NCBI GenBank assembly: GCA_900540085.1 | Contig: UQEU01000001.1 | Span: forward strand, 176,848 to 240,847 | DNA: 64,000 bases | From: an uncultured Eubacteriales bacterium | GTDB lineage: Bacteria; Bacillota; Clostridia; Oscillospirales; Acutalibacteraceae | Reading direction: 5' to 3' | In this document: in pieces, positions 35,201-44,305 of the stretch | Layout of the letters: every line of letters starts with the position of its first letter | How positions within the stretch are numbered: position 1 is the first letter of the stretch | Translations under genes and position numbers: made by a program | The notes under the pieces: model-generated | Database searches by the model: none | Seen by the model: the letters and a program-made list of their open reading frames with translations, nothing else | Told to the model about the DNA's origin: nothing

Positions 35201-35496
35201 AAGTCAATAAGCAAAAAACACTCAAATTGCCTGACGACAACAGAACAGTAATTCTTGCAATTACTGCAGTTAAAAAAAGTTCGTCAATCAAATTGACATC
35301 AAATCTTACAGACGATTTTGAAAAGAACTTTGAAGAAACTGAAATTGCACTTGGAGAAAAACTTATTGACAATCTTGACAATGTAACAATACGCTTCGGA
35401 AAAATAAAAAAGCAAAAAAATAAAAATAAAAACAACGGTTGGAAAAAGAACAACATCATATCCAATATAATTCAGTCTTATACAGAAAAGGACTGA
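32239..35496 (+). CDS. GH38-family alpha-mannosidase, cytoplasmic
   Basis: 1085 residues without signal peptide. AHLDTVWRW (12-20) gives the zinc-binding HxD of GH38. LPDCFGF (124-130) holds the likely nucleophile Asp126, and HHFHDDITGTS further zinc and substrate residues. The C-terminal half is the beta-sandwich region of the family, ending in a Lys/Asn-rich tail. It would cleave alpha-mannose from imported oligosaccharides. Last gene of its operon, followed by a clean terminator. Confidence 0.92.
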   Translation: MKDTKLFTVATAHLDTVWRWSLAKTIEDYLIDTISKNFCLFENYDNYRFNFEGAFRYELIEEYYPNLFKDIQKYAKLKKWNPIGAEYENGDVNIPSPEAVIRNILIGNNYFEKNFGITNNELFLPDCFGFNLALPTIMKHCNIKGFVTQKIAYGCCTELPFKFGIWKGVDSSEVYAVTDAGSYKHSFDQIQTDESVYEKIADNYNKSSIPFALHLYGTGDKGGAPDEKSVWSVNDEIQRNKTNATKVFSSTPDEFFEEIDSLNDNDKKMLPKYDGEFLMTSHGVGCYTSRCILKYLNRKCETIADATERSLVFSNILNGLPYPKSNMNTAWKKIITHHFHDDITGTSTMEVVNDSVADYYSAISMMKNELLASAKSMAETADTSFCDDCAIIVFNPTQFERYETIETAVKIKHNANYIKVFDSNNTELKSQVISKKGKNFKIAFSAKLKPLSYTAFSVVPSETPCKTESDLKVTNHSLENSKYLVRFNKNGDIASVFDKKLQKEILKKPIKIALMKDNGDLAYPSWEIAKSDIDKEPVAYANSPVFEIAEKGAAKISIKISRNLDYATKIVQTVSLSSESEYIEVNNFVNWQSRRSMLKTEFSFNAENYYATYDLGAGTVKRSTNTENLYEVPAQKWADLTNLNNDYGVSVISKDKTGWDKPDNSTLRLTCIHTPAGAYTKESRQDLQDIGKNTYSFAIYSHENDAQNGVSKTAENFCQKPIAFQTTSKSKGIGKSEIEFLSISNDNVVLRALKMSENDNSIILRVNETAGKSHDNVKISFNFELLNACETDGVEKAKHNIKFDKNSICINIKPFEIKTFKLNFKTQKEQKSNEYTYLNLDFNADGVTKNSERRRTILAASGCSLPYEQFPKEITAGLSKFQLADKDSMRTVLIPHGEEFEIPDGTNSILILGASMAKDKELCFYTDNLERKVTFYDFSEPIGQCDMEALNQKAYVKDATLGIEFSHTHHPLDDNFNHKARFFIYEIEVNKQKTLKLPDDNRTVILAITAVKKSSSIKLTSNLTDDFEKNFEETEIALGEKLIDNLDNVTIRFGKIKKQKNKNKNNGWKKNNIISNIIQSYTEKD

Positions 35497-35523
35497 TATT
35501 CAAAATTTAATGAATAAAAAATG

Positions 35524-35565
35524 AACATCCCGATTATGCATAGACTGTATAATCGGGATGTTTTT
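35524..35565 (+). terminator. Terminator of the alpha-mannosidase operon
   Basis: AACATCCCGATTAT and ATAATCGGGATGTT pair perfectly over 14 bases, followed by TTTTTT. Confidence 0.9.
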
Positions 35566-35607
35566 TGTAATGTAAACAACTTTACAAATATTTTTAAAAT
35601 TTCGTAT

Positions 35608-35728
35608 TGTGGAAAACAGTGTGGAAAACGCTGAAAACCTTTTAATACAGTGTGGAAAAGAATGTTGAAAGTGTTGAAAATGTAAAGTAAATTGCTTTTT
35701 TAAACAAATTTTCAACATTTTTTCAACA
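35608..35728. repeat. Cluster of seven DnaA-box-like 9-mers
   Basis: TGTGGAAAA at 35608, 35620 and 35651; TGTTGAAAG at 35663; TGTTGAAAA at 35672; and inverted TTTTCAACA at 35709 and 35720. TTTTCCACA differs from the DnaA box TTATCCACA by one base. The stretch is non-coding, between two terminators. It may be a DnaA-binding or other protein-binding array. Confidence 0.55.
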
Positions 35729-35783
35729 ATAGAACTTTCCAAATATACAAAGTGCCAAAAATTATCAAAATGAATATGCAAAA

Positions 35784-35812
35784 AAAATACCCGCAAAAAG
35801 CGAGTATTTTTA
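35784..35812 (-). terminator. Terminator of ftsZ
   Basis: AAATACTCGC and GCGGGTATTT pair around TTTTT, with an eight-T tract on the minus strand. Confidence 0.85.
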
Positions 35813-35832
35813 TTACTATAAAAACTTGTTAA

Positions 35833-36945
35833 TTATTTTTTAAAGAATTGAATAATATCTGAAAATGCTTCATCGTCAGTTTTGCCTGCATTATCAAAAG
35901 AAGAAACATTGTCTGTCGGTGGAGTAATTTCTTTGTTTGCAGTTGAGTTTTTGCTCATTGCTGACGGAGCTTTTGGTTTGCCGTCATCGTCACCAAAACG
36001 AGTAGCGATAACTGTGATAACCATTTCATCTTCAAGGTCTTCATCGAAGTTAGCACCCCAGATGATTTCACAATCAGGATGAACTGCTTCTGTAACGATT
36101 GCAGATGCAGCATCGATTTCTTCAAGACCGATATCTGTTGAAGCTGTAATATTGAGAAGTACACCTCTCGCACCTTCAATAGAAGTACCAAGAAGCGGGC
36201 TTGAGATAGCCTGTTTAGCTGCAACTTCTGCTTTGTCTTTACCGCTTGCACGACCAACGCCCATGTGAGCATAGCCTGCGTCTTTCATAATTTCAGTAAC
36301 ATCGGCAAAGTCGCTGTTTACAAGACCTGTTGCATTTACAAGGTCTGAAATACTTTGAACACCCTGACGAAGAACATCGTTAGCGATTTCAAAAGCATTG
36401 AGGAATGTAATCTTTTCATCTGTAACAAACTTAAGGTTTTCGTTCGGAATAACCATCAATGAATCTACATACTGAGCAAGGTCTTCGATACCTGTCTGAG
36501 CCTGCTGCATTCTGTGTTTTCCTTCAAAAGCGAATGGTGTTGTAACAACGCCAACTGTAAGTATTCCTAAATCTTTAGCGATTTTTGCAACAACGGGAGC
36601 AGCGCCTGTACCTGTTCCGCCTCCCATACCTGCTGTGATGAATACCATCTCACAACCTGTAAGAGCGTCTGTGATAGCGTCTCTGCTTTCTTCAGCAGCA
36701 CGGGTACCAACCTCAGGTTTAGCTCCTGCGCCGCGACCTTTTGTAGCCTTTTCGCCGATAAGTATTTTATGAGTTGCTGCAGATTTCATAAGAGCAGGTT
36801 TATCAGAGTTTACTGCTACAAATTCTACATCTTGAATATTGCTTTTAACCATACGGTTTACTGCGTTTCCGCCGCCGCCGCCGACACCTACAACTCTGAT
36901 TTGTACAACCTTGCTGTCTTCAGTATCAATTTCATATCTACCCAT
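35833..36945 (-). CDS. ftsZ: Cell division GTPase FtsZ
   Basis: 370-residue tubulin-like GTPase that forms the division ring. GTP-binding VGVGGGGGNAVNRM is near residue 20 and the tubulin signature GGGTGTG at 108-114. NxDFADV carries the catalytic loop. A variable linker leads to a short conserved end (SDIIQFFKK). ATG 36945 is chosen because AAAGGAG lies 9 nt upstream; the upstream ATG 36966 has none. It has its own promoter between it and ftsQ. Confidence 0.97.
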   Translation of the reverse strand: MGRYEIDTEDSKVVQIRVVGVGGGGGNAVNRMVKSNIQDVEFVAVNSDKPALMKSAATHKILIGEKATKGRGAGAKPEVGTRAAEESRDAITDALTGCEMVFITAGMGGGTGTGAAPVVAKIAKDLGILTVGVVTTPFAFEGKHRMQQAQTGIEDLAQYVDSLMVIPNENLKFVTDEKITFLNAFEIANDVLRQGVQSISDLVNATGLVNSDFADVTEIMKDAGYAHMGVGRASGKDKAEVAAKQAISSPLLGTSIEGARGVLLNITASTDIGLEEIDAASAIVTEAVHPDCEIIWGANFDEDLEDEMVITVIATRFGDDDGKPKAPSAMSKNSTANKEITPPTDNVSSFDNAGKTDDEAFSDIIQFFKK

Positions 36946-37026
36946 ACTAAAATTCTCCTTTATCATTAACCCTAAATAATTATTTTCCTAAAAATTGTTG
37001 TAGCATAATTTACTACTGCAAATGAT

Positions 37027-37055
37027 ATTGTAACAGTTATGTAACTTTTTTGCAA
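37027..37055 (-). promoter_or_regulatory. Promoter of ftsZ
   Basis: TTGCAA (37050-37055) and TACAAT (37027-37032), spacer 17, about 80 bases before the ftsZ start. It allows ftsZ expression apart from the upstream wall genes. Confidence 0.7.
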
Positions 37056-37202
37056 CCGTTTTTAATAAAAAACATCAATATTAATGCCGAATAATAATAA
37101 AATTTTCACTCAATTATTTGTGCAACTTGTACATTTTAGTGATTTAAGCACATTTCTGTAAAGTTGTATCGCTTTACAAAATATTACAAAATTTATTTAA
37201 GA

Positions 37203-38261
37203 TTATTCTTCTGTAAAGTATATTGACTTGTCACTTGTAAGGTTTAAAGTGCCTTCGGCAGCCGCATTTGTCTCCTGAAGTTTATCAATACTTGCCAATG
37301 CCTGATTGATTTTATAGTCAATTGTATCTTCACTCAAATCTGCGAAAAGGATATTTATTCTGTTATCATATACAAGGATAGAATGATTTATATCTTCAGC
37401 CTTTATTTGAGTAATTTTTTCAACTTGATTTTTAATAACTGCATTCGCTAAAATCGCAATATTTTTATCTATTGTCTTATTGTCAAAAGTAAGTATTTCA
37501 CCCGGCTCGCTTTCTTTCAGTTCTGTACTGCTGATTGTAATTACACCCGACGGTACTGCTTCTGCTTTATTTTCGAGTATTTTAAAATCAGCATCAACAA
37601 GTAAGAATTCTTTTTCTGCCGTTTGAATTGCAAATCTTGGCTCGCCCTCGACGATTTCTATTGTAACGGTACTTGGAAATGTGCGTTTTATCTTTGCATT
37701 TCTTATATACGGAAGATTTTTTTTCAACGCCGTTTCCGACTTTTCCGTATTCAGCAGCAACATCTTATCTTCCGTTGACAATTCGCTTACTTTCAAAATT
37801 TCATCATAAGAATACTTTTCACTGCCGTCAACTTTAATTTCTTTTACAGGGAAAACAAATATAAGAGAAATAAATATTAAAACAGCAAGCAAAAGAAATA
37901 CTGAAATAAAAGTTACTGTTTTTATCGCCTTTTTATTTTTTCTTCTTTTTCTTATATTTTTCTTTTTCTTCACCGTACTTCTGTTGCTTGGCTGTCTGTA
38001 TTCTGCCCTTTCCTGTTGAGTATATCTTCTCGGCGCTTCAAGTCCGTAATCGTCTTGAACCGATGAATCGTACACTCTTATTTCAGGTTGTTTTGCATTG
38101 CCTTTATTTTTTCTTTTTTTACTGTTTTTTTTCGTTTTTTTATCTTTAGATGAAACTGAAGTCTGTTTATTTACATACCTTTTAGGCGGCTCAAGATATG
38201 AGTCGCCTAAATTTATTTCTTGAGTTTTTGCTCTGCTTGAAAACTTCTTCTTATCAGCCAT
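37203..38261 (-). CDS. ftsQ: Division protein FtsQ/DivIB
   Basis: 352 residues. A very basic, Lys-rich cytoplasmic N-terminus of about 110 residues precedes one transmembrane helix (TVTFISVFLLLAVLIFISLI). An extracellular POTRA domain starts at PVKEIKVDGSEKYS, and a beta domain follows (TFPSTVTIEIVEGEP). It stabilises the septal complex with FtsL and FtsB. Its ATG overlaps the murA stop by one base (TAATG). Confidence 0.9.
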   Translation of the reverse strand: MADKKKFSSRAKTQEINLGDSYLEPPKRYVNKQTSVSSKDKKTKKNSKKRKNKGNAKQPEIRVYDSSVQDDYGLEAPRRYTQQERAEYRQPSNRSTVKKKKNIRKRRKNKKAIKTVTFISVFLLLAVLIFISLIFVFPVKEIKVDGSEKYSYDEILKVSELSTEDKMLLLNTEKSETALKKNLPYIRNAKIKRTFPSTVTIEIVEGEPRFAIQTAEKEFLLVDADFKILENKAEAVPSGVITISSTELKESEPGEILTFDNKTIDKNIAILANAVIKNQVEKITQIKAEDINHSILVYDNRINILFADLSEDTIDYKINQALASIDKLQETNAAAEGTLNLTSDKSIYFTEE

Positions 38262-39514
38262 TACACTCTTTTAATGTCGGCACCTAAACTGCCGAGCATT
38301 TTCTCCATTTTTTCGTATCCTCTGTCAATATGTTTGACATCATCTATTTCGGTAATACCGTTTGCACGCAAACCTGCAATTACCAAAGCCGCACCTCCAC
38401 GCAAATCTGTCGCCGTGACTTTTTCTCCATGCAGCTCCTTAACACCTTGAACAAAAGCAGTTTTATCGGAAACTTTTATTTTTGCTCCCATCTTTCTCAA
38501 CTCATCAATATGCTTGAATCTGTTTTCAAAGATATTTTCTTCAAAAACGCTGAGTCCTTTTGATACCGTCGCAACTGCCATCAAAGGTGCCTGACAATCG
38601 GTAGGAAAATCGGGATACGGCATTGTTTTGATGGTATCGAAACATCTCAATCTCTTTTTTGATGATAATTTCAAAGAATTTTTATCCAAATATATTTTAC
38701 AACCTGCATCGCAAAATGCAGATATAATAGGTGTTATATGAGAATTTATTATATTATTTATAACAATTTCGGAATTTGTGACAGCTCCGCAGCACATTAA
38801 AGTTGCTGCAAGTATTCTGTCGGGAATTACGGTATGCTCACAAGAAGACAATTCCTTAACGCCTTCTATTGTGATTGTTTTACTTCCTACTCCGTAAATC
38901 TTTGCTCCGCAAGAATTTAAAAAGTCTGCCAAATCTTGTATTTCAGGCTCTTTTGCAGGATTTACAATAGTTGTTGTGCCGATTGCGGTAGTTGCCGCTA
39001 TCATAATGTTTTCCGTTGCACCGACACTCGGAAACGGCAAAACTATATTGTTAGCATATATTTTATTCTCACAACTGCAACTGATACAATTATCAACCGT
39101 TTGCAGTTTCATACCCAACATTTTCAATCCGTACAAATGCAGGTCAATAGGTCTGCTTCCTATATCGCATCCGCCCGGGGTACAAAGGCACGCCTTTTTC
39201 ATTCGTGCTGAAACAGGTGCCAAAAATATTATTGAAGAACGCATTTCCCTCATCATTTCCTCGGGAATATCGCACTTATCAATCACGGTAGTATCCACCG
39301 TAAGCGTATCGTTTTCTTTAGTTACTTTTGCACCTAAATATTCCAAGATTTCGCAGGCTACCGAAACATCGCTCAAATCGGGACAATTATGTATGACATT
39401 TTTTCCTTTTGCTATAATCGTTGCCGCCAAAATAGGTAAAACAGAGTTCTTTGCACCGTGCAATGTCACTTCTCCGTCGAGCTTATTTCCGCCTTTTACA
39501 ATGAATTTATCCAT
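38261..39514 (-). CDS. murA: UDP-N-acetylglucosamine 1-carboxyvinyltransferase
   Basis: 417 residues; first committed step of peptidoglycan synthesis, adding enolpyruvate to UDP-GlcNAc. The catalytic Cys116 is in TPGGCDIGSRPID, so the enzyme should be fosfomycin-sensitive. KNSVLPILA near the N-terminus and the two inside-out alpha/beta domains are complete. Placed between murG and ftsQ, where many clostridia carry a murA or murB gene. Confidence 0.96.
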   Translation of the reverse strand: MDKFIVKGGNKLDGEVTLHGAKNSVLPILAATIIAKGKNVIHNCPDLSDVSVACEILEYLGAKVTKENDTLTVDTTVIDKCDIPEEMMREMRSSIIFLAPVSARMKKACLCTPGGCDIGSRPIDLHLYGLKMLGMKLQTVDNCISCSCENKIYANNIVLPFPSVGATENIMIAATTAIGTTTIVNPAKEPEIQDLADFLNSCGAKIYGVGSKTITIEGVKELSSCEHTVIPDRILAATLMCCGAVTNSEIVINNIINSHITPIISAFCDAGCKIYLDKNSLKLSSKKRLRCFDTIKTMPYPDFPTDCQAPLMAVATVSKGLSVFEENIFENRFKHIDELRKMGAKIKVSDKTAFVQGVKELHGEKVTATDLRGGAALVIAGLRANGITEIDDVKHIDRGYEKMEKMLGSLGADIKRV

Positions 39515-39569
39515 TTTTACACCCCTTTGTCATCGCTTTATACTATGACAAAAAAGGAAAAAGGTTAAA

Positions 39570-40685
39570 TCATTTTTTTGCTAAATCCACAATAATATTT
39601 GCTATTGAAGAACGAGCGTTTACAATAGCCATTTTTTTTGCATTTTCACTCATTTTTTGAAGAGCATATTTATCTGCTGCCAATGTATCTATCGTTTGCA
39701 TCAATTTTTCAGAAGTCAAATCTTTTTCTTCTATAATTGTTGCCGCACCTCGTTTTACAAGCGACATTGCGTTATGATACTGATGATTTTCAGCAACATA
39801 AGGCGAGGGAATAAGTATTGACGGTTTACCCATTGCAAGCAATTCGGAAATTGTACTTGCACCTGCTCTGCCGACAACAATATCTGCCGCCGCAAGACAC
39901 TCATCCATATTATCAATATACTGTCTTACAACTATATTTTCGCACTTTTTAAGTCCTGCTTTTTCAAGGTCATCAAACATTTGACTGTTGTTTTTTCCTG
40001 CCGAATGAATATGATAGCAAGACTTATCTTCAGAATGTTTTACAAGTATATCTATCATAGCGTCATTGAGAGGTTTTGCACCGAGAGAACCGCCTGTTGA
40101 AAGGACAAGAACTTTTCCGTCGGGAATATTTAATTTTTTTCTCGCTTTTTCTCTGTCTGCACGAAGTATCTCGCCCCGTACGGGAAGTCCCGTAACAACA
40201 GGTTCGTTTTTACAATTCATTCTCGATTTCGCATCTTCACTTGTGAGCATTACTTTATCTACAACTTTTGCAAGCGATTTATTTGTGATACCGGGAAAAG
40301 AATTTTGTTCATGTATGCAAGTAGGTATTCCCATTTTTGCAGCCACATTTAAAACAGGACCGCTGACATATCCGCCAAAGCCCACTACAACATCGGGTGA
40401 AAAATTTTTAATTATTTTTTTACTTGCAGAAGATGATGAAAACATATTGCACACTGTTTTTACATTATGCACAACAGCAGACGGAGAAAAACTCCTTCTG
40501 AAACCTGAAATTTTTATTGTTTCAAAATCAAAACCCGCATTTGGAACAAGTGTGCTTTCCATGTGGTCGGCTGTACCGATAAACATTATCTGTACATTTT
40601 CAAAATTTTCTTTTATATATGAAGCAACGGCAAGAGCAGGATTGATATGACCTGCCGTACCGCCTGTTGCAAAAATTATTTTCAT
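39570..40685 (-). CDS. murG: Lipid II synthase (UDP-GlcNAc transferase)
   Basis: 371-residue GT28 enzyme at the inner membrane face that converts lipid I to lipid II. GTAGHINPALAVA near residue 9 is the MurG glycine loop; FGGYVSGPV, STGGSLGAKPLND and GRAGASTISELLAMG are further family blocks. Located after ftsW, 10 bases apart. Confidence 0.96.
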   Translation of the reverse strand: MKIIFATGGTAGHINPALAVASYIKENFENVQIMFIGTADHMESTLVPNAGFDFETIKISGFRRSFSPSAVVHNVKTVCNMFSSSSASKKIIKNFSPDVVVGFGGYVSGPVLNVAAKMGIPTCIHEQNSFPGITNKSLAKVVDKVMLTSEDAKSRMNCKNEPVVTGLPVRGEILRADREKARKKLNIPDGKVLVLSTGGSLGAKPLNDAMIDILVKHSEDKSCYHIHSAGKNNSQMFDDLEKAGLKKCENIVVRQYIDNMDECLAAADIVVGRAGASTISELLAMGKPSILIPSPYVAENHQYHNAMSLVKRGAATIIEEKDLTSEKLMQTIDTLAADKYALQKMSENAKKMAIVNARSSIANIIVDLAKK

Positions 40686-40695
40686 TTTTTACACC

Positions 40696-41865
40696 TCAAT
40701 TTATCTTTTTAATCTTCGTTCTTCTCGACACGGACAAGACGACGCCCATCTCTCCCAAAAGCATTAACAACGCCGTACCGCCGTAACTGAAAAACGGCAA
40801 TGCAATACCTGTATTCGGAACGGTATCGGTAACTACCAAAATATTGAAAATTACCTGTATTCCGACTTGAGAAATAATGCCGATTACCAAAAATGAGCCG
40901 AATTTATCTTCACAATTCATAGCAATTATCATACCACGCCAAACAAGAAGCGCAAACAAAACTATGATAAGTGCCGCACCGATAAAACCGAGTTCCTCAC
41001 AGACAATAGAAAAAATAAAGTCATTTTGCGGCTCACTTACATAGAGAAACTTCTGTTTTGAGTTTCCCAATCCCTCGCCGAAAAGTCCGCCTGAACCGAT
41101 AGCATAAAGTGAGTTATTAGTTTGCCATCTTGCACCCGTTGGCTCGTAACTTTTGTCAAGCCATGCCGCTATTCTTTCCTGCACATAAGACGGTAAAATT
41201 TGAGGTGTTGCTATTGCCACCGTTGCACCTGCAACTACAACACCGGCTCCTGTCGCAAACAATCCCATCGGTGCACCTCCTACCCACAGAAGAGAAGCTC
41301 CGATAAGAAAAACAAGTATTGTACATGACATATGATGTTCAAGATAAATCAAAACACAACATATAGCAAGCATTGCGACTGGATAAATGACACCGTATGT
41401 TAATTTTTTCATTTTATCATAATATTTTGTCATATACCACGAGAGCAATACTATTATGGTAAACTTTGCTATATCGGACGGTTGAAGCGTTATCGGTCCG
41501 AGCGGTATCCATCTTTTAAAATCTTCAACATCTGTATGATAAAAAAGGACTACAACAAGAAGCAAAAAAGTAATTGCAACTAACGGCCACATTACCACAT
41601 TTACTTTGAGCCATTTATAATTAAGCCGTGAAAACAATGCCATTACAACAAAACCGGCAACCAAAAACAACAACTGTCTTTTAAAGAAATAAAAACTGTC
41701 CCCGTATTTATAGTACGCATAAGCGTAACTTGATGAAAGTAGCATTATGAGTCCTATAACGGACAGTGCGACAACAAGTATAAAAAAAGGAATGTCTATA
41801 CTGCCGGTATTCACAATATACGACTTTTTAAATTTAGAGTCACTTTGCTTACCGTTATTTTTCAT
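40696..41865 (-). CDS. ftsW: SEDS-family peptidoglycan polymerase FtsW (SpoVE-like)
   Basis: 389 residues with about ten transmembrane helices. LQPSDIAKF and the end NTGIALPFFSYGGTALL are SEDS signatures; the catalytic Asp/Glu sites lie in the external loop around KSYEPTGARWQ. With the PBP encoded in the same cluster it would make septal glycan. FtsW and SpoVE cannot be told apart by sequence here. Confidence 0.93.
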   Translation of the reverse strand: MKNNGKQSDSKFKKSYIVNTGSIDIPFFILVVALSVIGLIMLLSSSYAYAYYKYGDSFYFFKRQLLFLVAGFVVMALFSRLNYKWLKVNVVMWPLVAITFLLLVVVLFYHTDVEDFKRWIPLGPITLQPSDIAKFTIIVLLSWYMTKYYDKMKKLTYGVIYPVAMLAICCVLIYLEHHMSCTILVFLIGASLLWVGGAPMGLFATGAGVVVAGATVAIATPQILPSYVQERIAAWLDKSYEPTGARWQTNNSLYAIGSGGLFGEGLGNSKQKFLYVSEPQNDFIFSIVCEELGFIGAALIIVLFALLVWRGMIIAMNCEDKFGSFLVIGIISQVGIQVIFNILVVTDTVPNTGIALPFFSYGGTALLMLLGEMGVVLSVSRRTKIKKIN

Positions 41866-41891
41866 ATAAACACTCCTTGAAAATTTTTATT

Positions 41892-42944
41892 TTATTTGAT
41901 GAAACAATCCCCGTAATAATAGAGTAAAACACCGATAATACAGCCTATTGCATTTACAAGAGAAAAAACAATGCAGATTTTCTTTTCTTTCCATCCGCAC
42001 ATTTCAAAATGATGATGTATGGGAGCCATTTTGAACACTCTTTTTCCGTGTGTTATTTTAAAATATCCTATTTGAATTATATCGCTCATAGTTTCACATA
42101 CATATACAATTCCTATCGGCAAGAGCAACAAAGGGCATCTTATGGCATATCCGAGAGCAACTACCAAACCGCCAAGAAAAAGTGAACCTGTATCGCCCAT
42201 AAATGTTTTTGCAGGATTCCAATTCCACACAAGAAATCCAAGCATACCGCCAAGCAATGCAGCGGCAATTATAGAAAGTCCGTAAAATTCGGCTATAACG
42301 GACATTGCAATAAATGCGATTGCAACGGTTACTGTTACAGAAGAACACAAACCGTCAATACCGTCTGTCAAGTTTACCGAATTCACACAACCGTAAATTA
42401 TAAATATACCTACAAGCCAAAAACAAACTGCACCAAATCCGTGACTCATATCTACTTTTCCCACAAAAGGAATATACCACCAAGTGTTGTGAGAAAGCCA
42501 AAGAGTCGCAAGATAAGCAACTGCAACGGCAAGCTGACCGATTGATTTTTGTTTCGGTGTAAGTCCTTCGTTTCTTTTCAGTTTAATCTTGATGAAATCG
42601 TCCAAGAAACCGATAACTCCGCATCCAAATGCAAGAAGCAAACCTGCTATAAGTGCTACCAAGTCCGAACCTTCTGAAAATTTGCTTGAAGCACTTTCTA
42701 ATTTTCCACCGCTGAAGTGGAAAATCAAAAGAGAAACAACAGAAGAAACGATTATGCCTATTATAAACATTAAACCGCCCATATTCGGTGTTCCTTGTTT
42801 TGACTTATGCCATGAAGGTCCAATGTCAAGTATTGTTTGTCCGAACTTCAATTTTCTAAGCCAAGGAATGATTATAAAACCTAAACTTGCAGTAACGCCG
42901 AAAGCAATTACCAAAGCAATTATAATTATTATCGTACTATTCAT
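41892..42944 (-). CDS. mraY: Phospho-MurNAc-pentapeptide transferase
   Basis: 350-residue integral enzyme that makes lipid I from UDP-MurNAc-pentapeptide and undecaprenyl phosphate. Family blocks GTPNMGG, GFLDDFIK, NLTDGIDGL, FMGDTGSLFLGG and MAPIHHHFE supply the catalytic Asp and His residues. murD usually follows mraY but here ftsW does. Confidence 0.96.
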   Translation of the reverse strand: MNSTIIIIIALVIAFGVTASLGFIIIPWLRKLKFGQTILDIGPSWHKSKQGTPNMGGLMFIIGIIVSSVVSLLIFHFSGGKLESASSKFSEGSDLVALIAGLLLAFGCGVIGFLDDFIKIKLKRNEGLTPKQKSIGQLAVAVAYLATLWLSHNTWWYIPFVGKVDMSHGFGAVCFWLVGIFIIYGCVNSVNLTDGIDGLCSSVTVTVAIAFIAMSVIAEFYGLSIIAAALLGGMLGFLVWNWNPAKTFMGDTGSLFLGGLVVALGYAIRCPLLLLPIGIVYVCETMSDIIQIGYFKITHGKRVFKMAPIHHHFEMCGWKEKKICIVFSLVNAIGCIIGVLLYYYGDCFIK

Positions 42945-44300
42945 TTATTTCCACCTCTTATAAAAGGACTCAATGACATCCTCAAGTTTCATACCTCTTG
43001 AACCTTTAAAAGTAACTGCATCGCCTTTTTCACACAACTGCACCAACTTTTCACAGAGTTCTTCTTTATCATCAAAATGAAAAACATTTTTCATTCCGTT
43101 TTCCGTTGCACCTTTTTGAATAAACTTTGCCTTTTCTCCATAGCAAACTAAAAAATCAATATTGCTTTTTGCAACAGATTTTCCGACGCCGTAATGCAGA
43201 CTTTCCGAAGAATCGCCGAGTTCAAGCATATCTGCAAAAACGGCAATTCTTTTTTTTGCTTTCAAAGATGACAAAGTTTCAATTGTGGCATTCATAGAGT
43301 CGGGAGAAGCGTTGTAGCAGTCTTCAATAACCGTAATTTCATTAAAATCCACTATTTTTTGACGCATTCCCGACGGAGTGTAATTTGCAAGTGCATTAAC
43401 AGAAGAATTTTCATCAACCCCTGTGTAATAACCTGCTGCAAAAGCGAACAAAGCATTATATACATTGTGTATCCCTATCGTTGGAATTGTTACATTTACA
43501 CATCTGCCGTTATAATTAATTTTAAAACTTGTCTGCAAATCATTTTCGCAAATATCAACTGCTCTGAATTGGCAATTTTCATTTTCAATTCCGACAAGAA
43601 CAATGTTATAATCATCATTTTTCACAGTTTTAAGTAAATCGTTATCACCGTTCAAAATGAGAGGAGAATTTTTTGGCAATCCCTCAAGGATTTCAAGTTT
43701 TGCTTTTAAAATACCTTCTCTTGAACCTAAATTTTCAATATGTGACACGCCTATATTTGTTATCATGGCAACAGTCGGCTTAACCTCTTTTACCATATTG
43801 CTGATTTCACCGAAATGATTCATACCCATCTCAATGACAGCCGCCTGCGTATCTTCTTCCATGCTGAACAAAGTTTGAGGCATTCCAATCTCATTATTGA
43901 GATTTCCCTGTGTTTTTATACAATTATATTTTGCGCTTAAAACGAGATGAGTAAAGTCTTTTGTTGTTGTTTTACCAACACTTCCCGTTAATGCTACAAC
44001 GGGAATATCAAACTTTGAACGATAAAAACCCGACAATTTAAGCAAAGCATCTTTCGTGTTTTTCACAACAATAACCGGACAGTCAACATCTACCGCTTTT
44101 TCTGCCACAACTGCCGATGCACCTGCTTTTTCAGCGTCTTTTGCAAAATCGTGAGCATCAAATCTTTCGCCTTTGATACAAATAAAAAGCGAGCCTTTTT
44201 CTACTTTTCTCGTATCTATCACAACGCTTGTAATATCTGCTTCGCCATTCGTTTTTGCATTTAAAAATTCGGCAATTTCACTCAATTTTAATATTTTCAT
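42945..44300 (-). CDS. murF: UDP-MurNAc-tripeptide D-alanyl-D-alanine ligase
   Basis: 451-residue Mur ligase adding D-Ala-D-Ala to the stem peptide. ATP loop ALTGSVGKTTTKDF, KTQGNLNNEIGMP and EMGMNHFGEI are MurF-specific. IEDCYNASPDSM and GSRGMKLE mark the C-terminal domain. It ends exactly where mraY starts (about 1 base apart), indicating coupling. Confidence 0.96.
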   Translation of the reverse strand: MKILKLSEIAEFLNAKTNGEADITSVVIDTRKVEKGSLFICIKGERFDAHDFAKDAEKAGASAVVAEKAVDVDCPVIVVKNTKDALLKLSGFYRSKFDIPVVALTGSVGKTTTKDFTHLVLSAKYNCIKTQGNLNNEIGMPQTLFSMEEDTQAAVIEMGMNHFGEISNMVKEVKPTVAMITNIGVSHIENLGSREGILKAKLEILEGLPKNSPLILNGDNDLLKTVKNDDYNIVLVGIENENCQFRAVDICENDLQTSFKINYNGRCVNVTIPTIGIHNVYNALFAFAAGYYTGVDENSSVNALANYTPSGMRQKIVDFNEITVIEDCYNASPDSMNATIETLSSLKAKKRIAVFADMLELGDSSESLHYGVGKSVAKSNIDFLVCYGEKAKFIQKGATENGMKNVFHFDDKEELCEKLVQLCEKGDAVTFKGSRGMKLEDVIESFYKRWK

Positions 44301-44305
44301 ATATT

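Noticed and set aside
35500..35796. 98-codon minus-strand ORF after the mannosidase gene
   Set aside because: Its repetitive Phe/His/Ser sequence is a translation of the DnaA-box-like repeats and crosses two terminators; no ribosome site.
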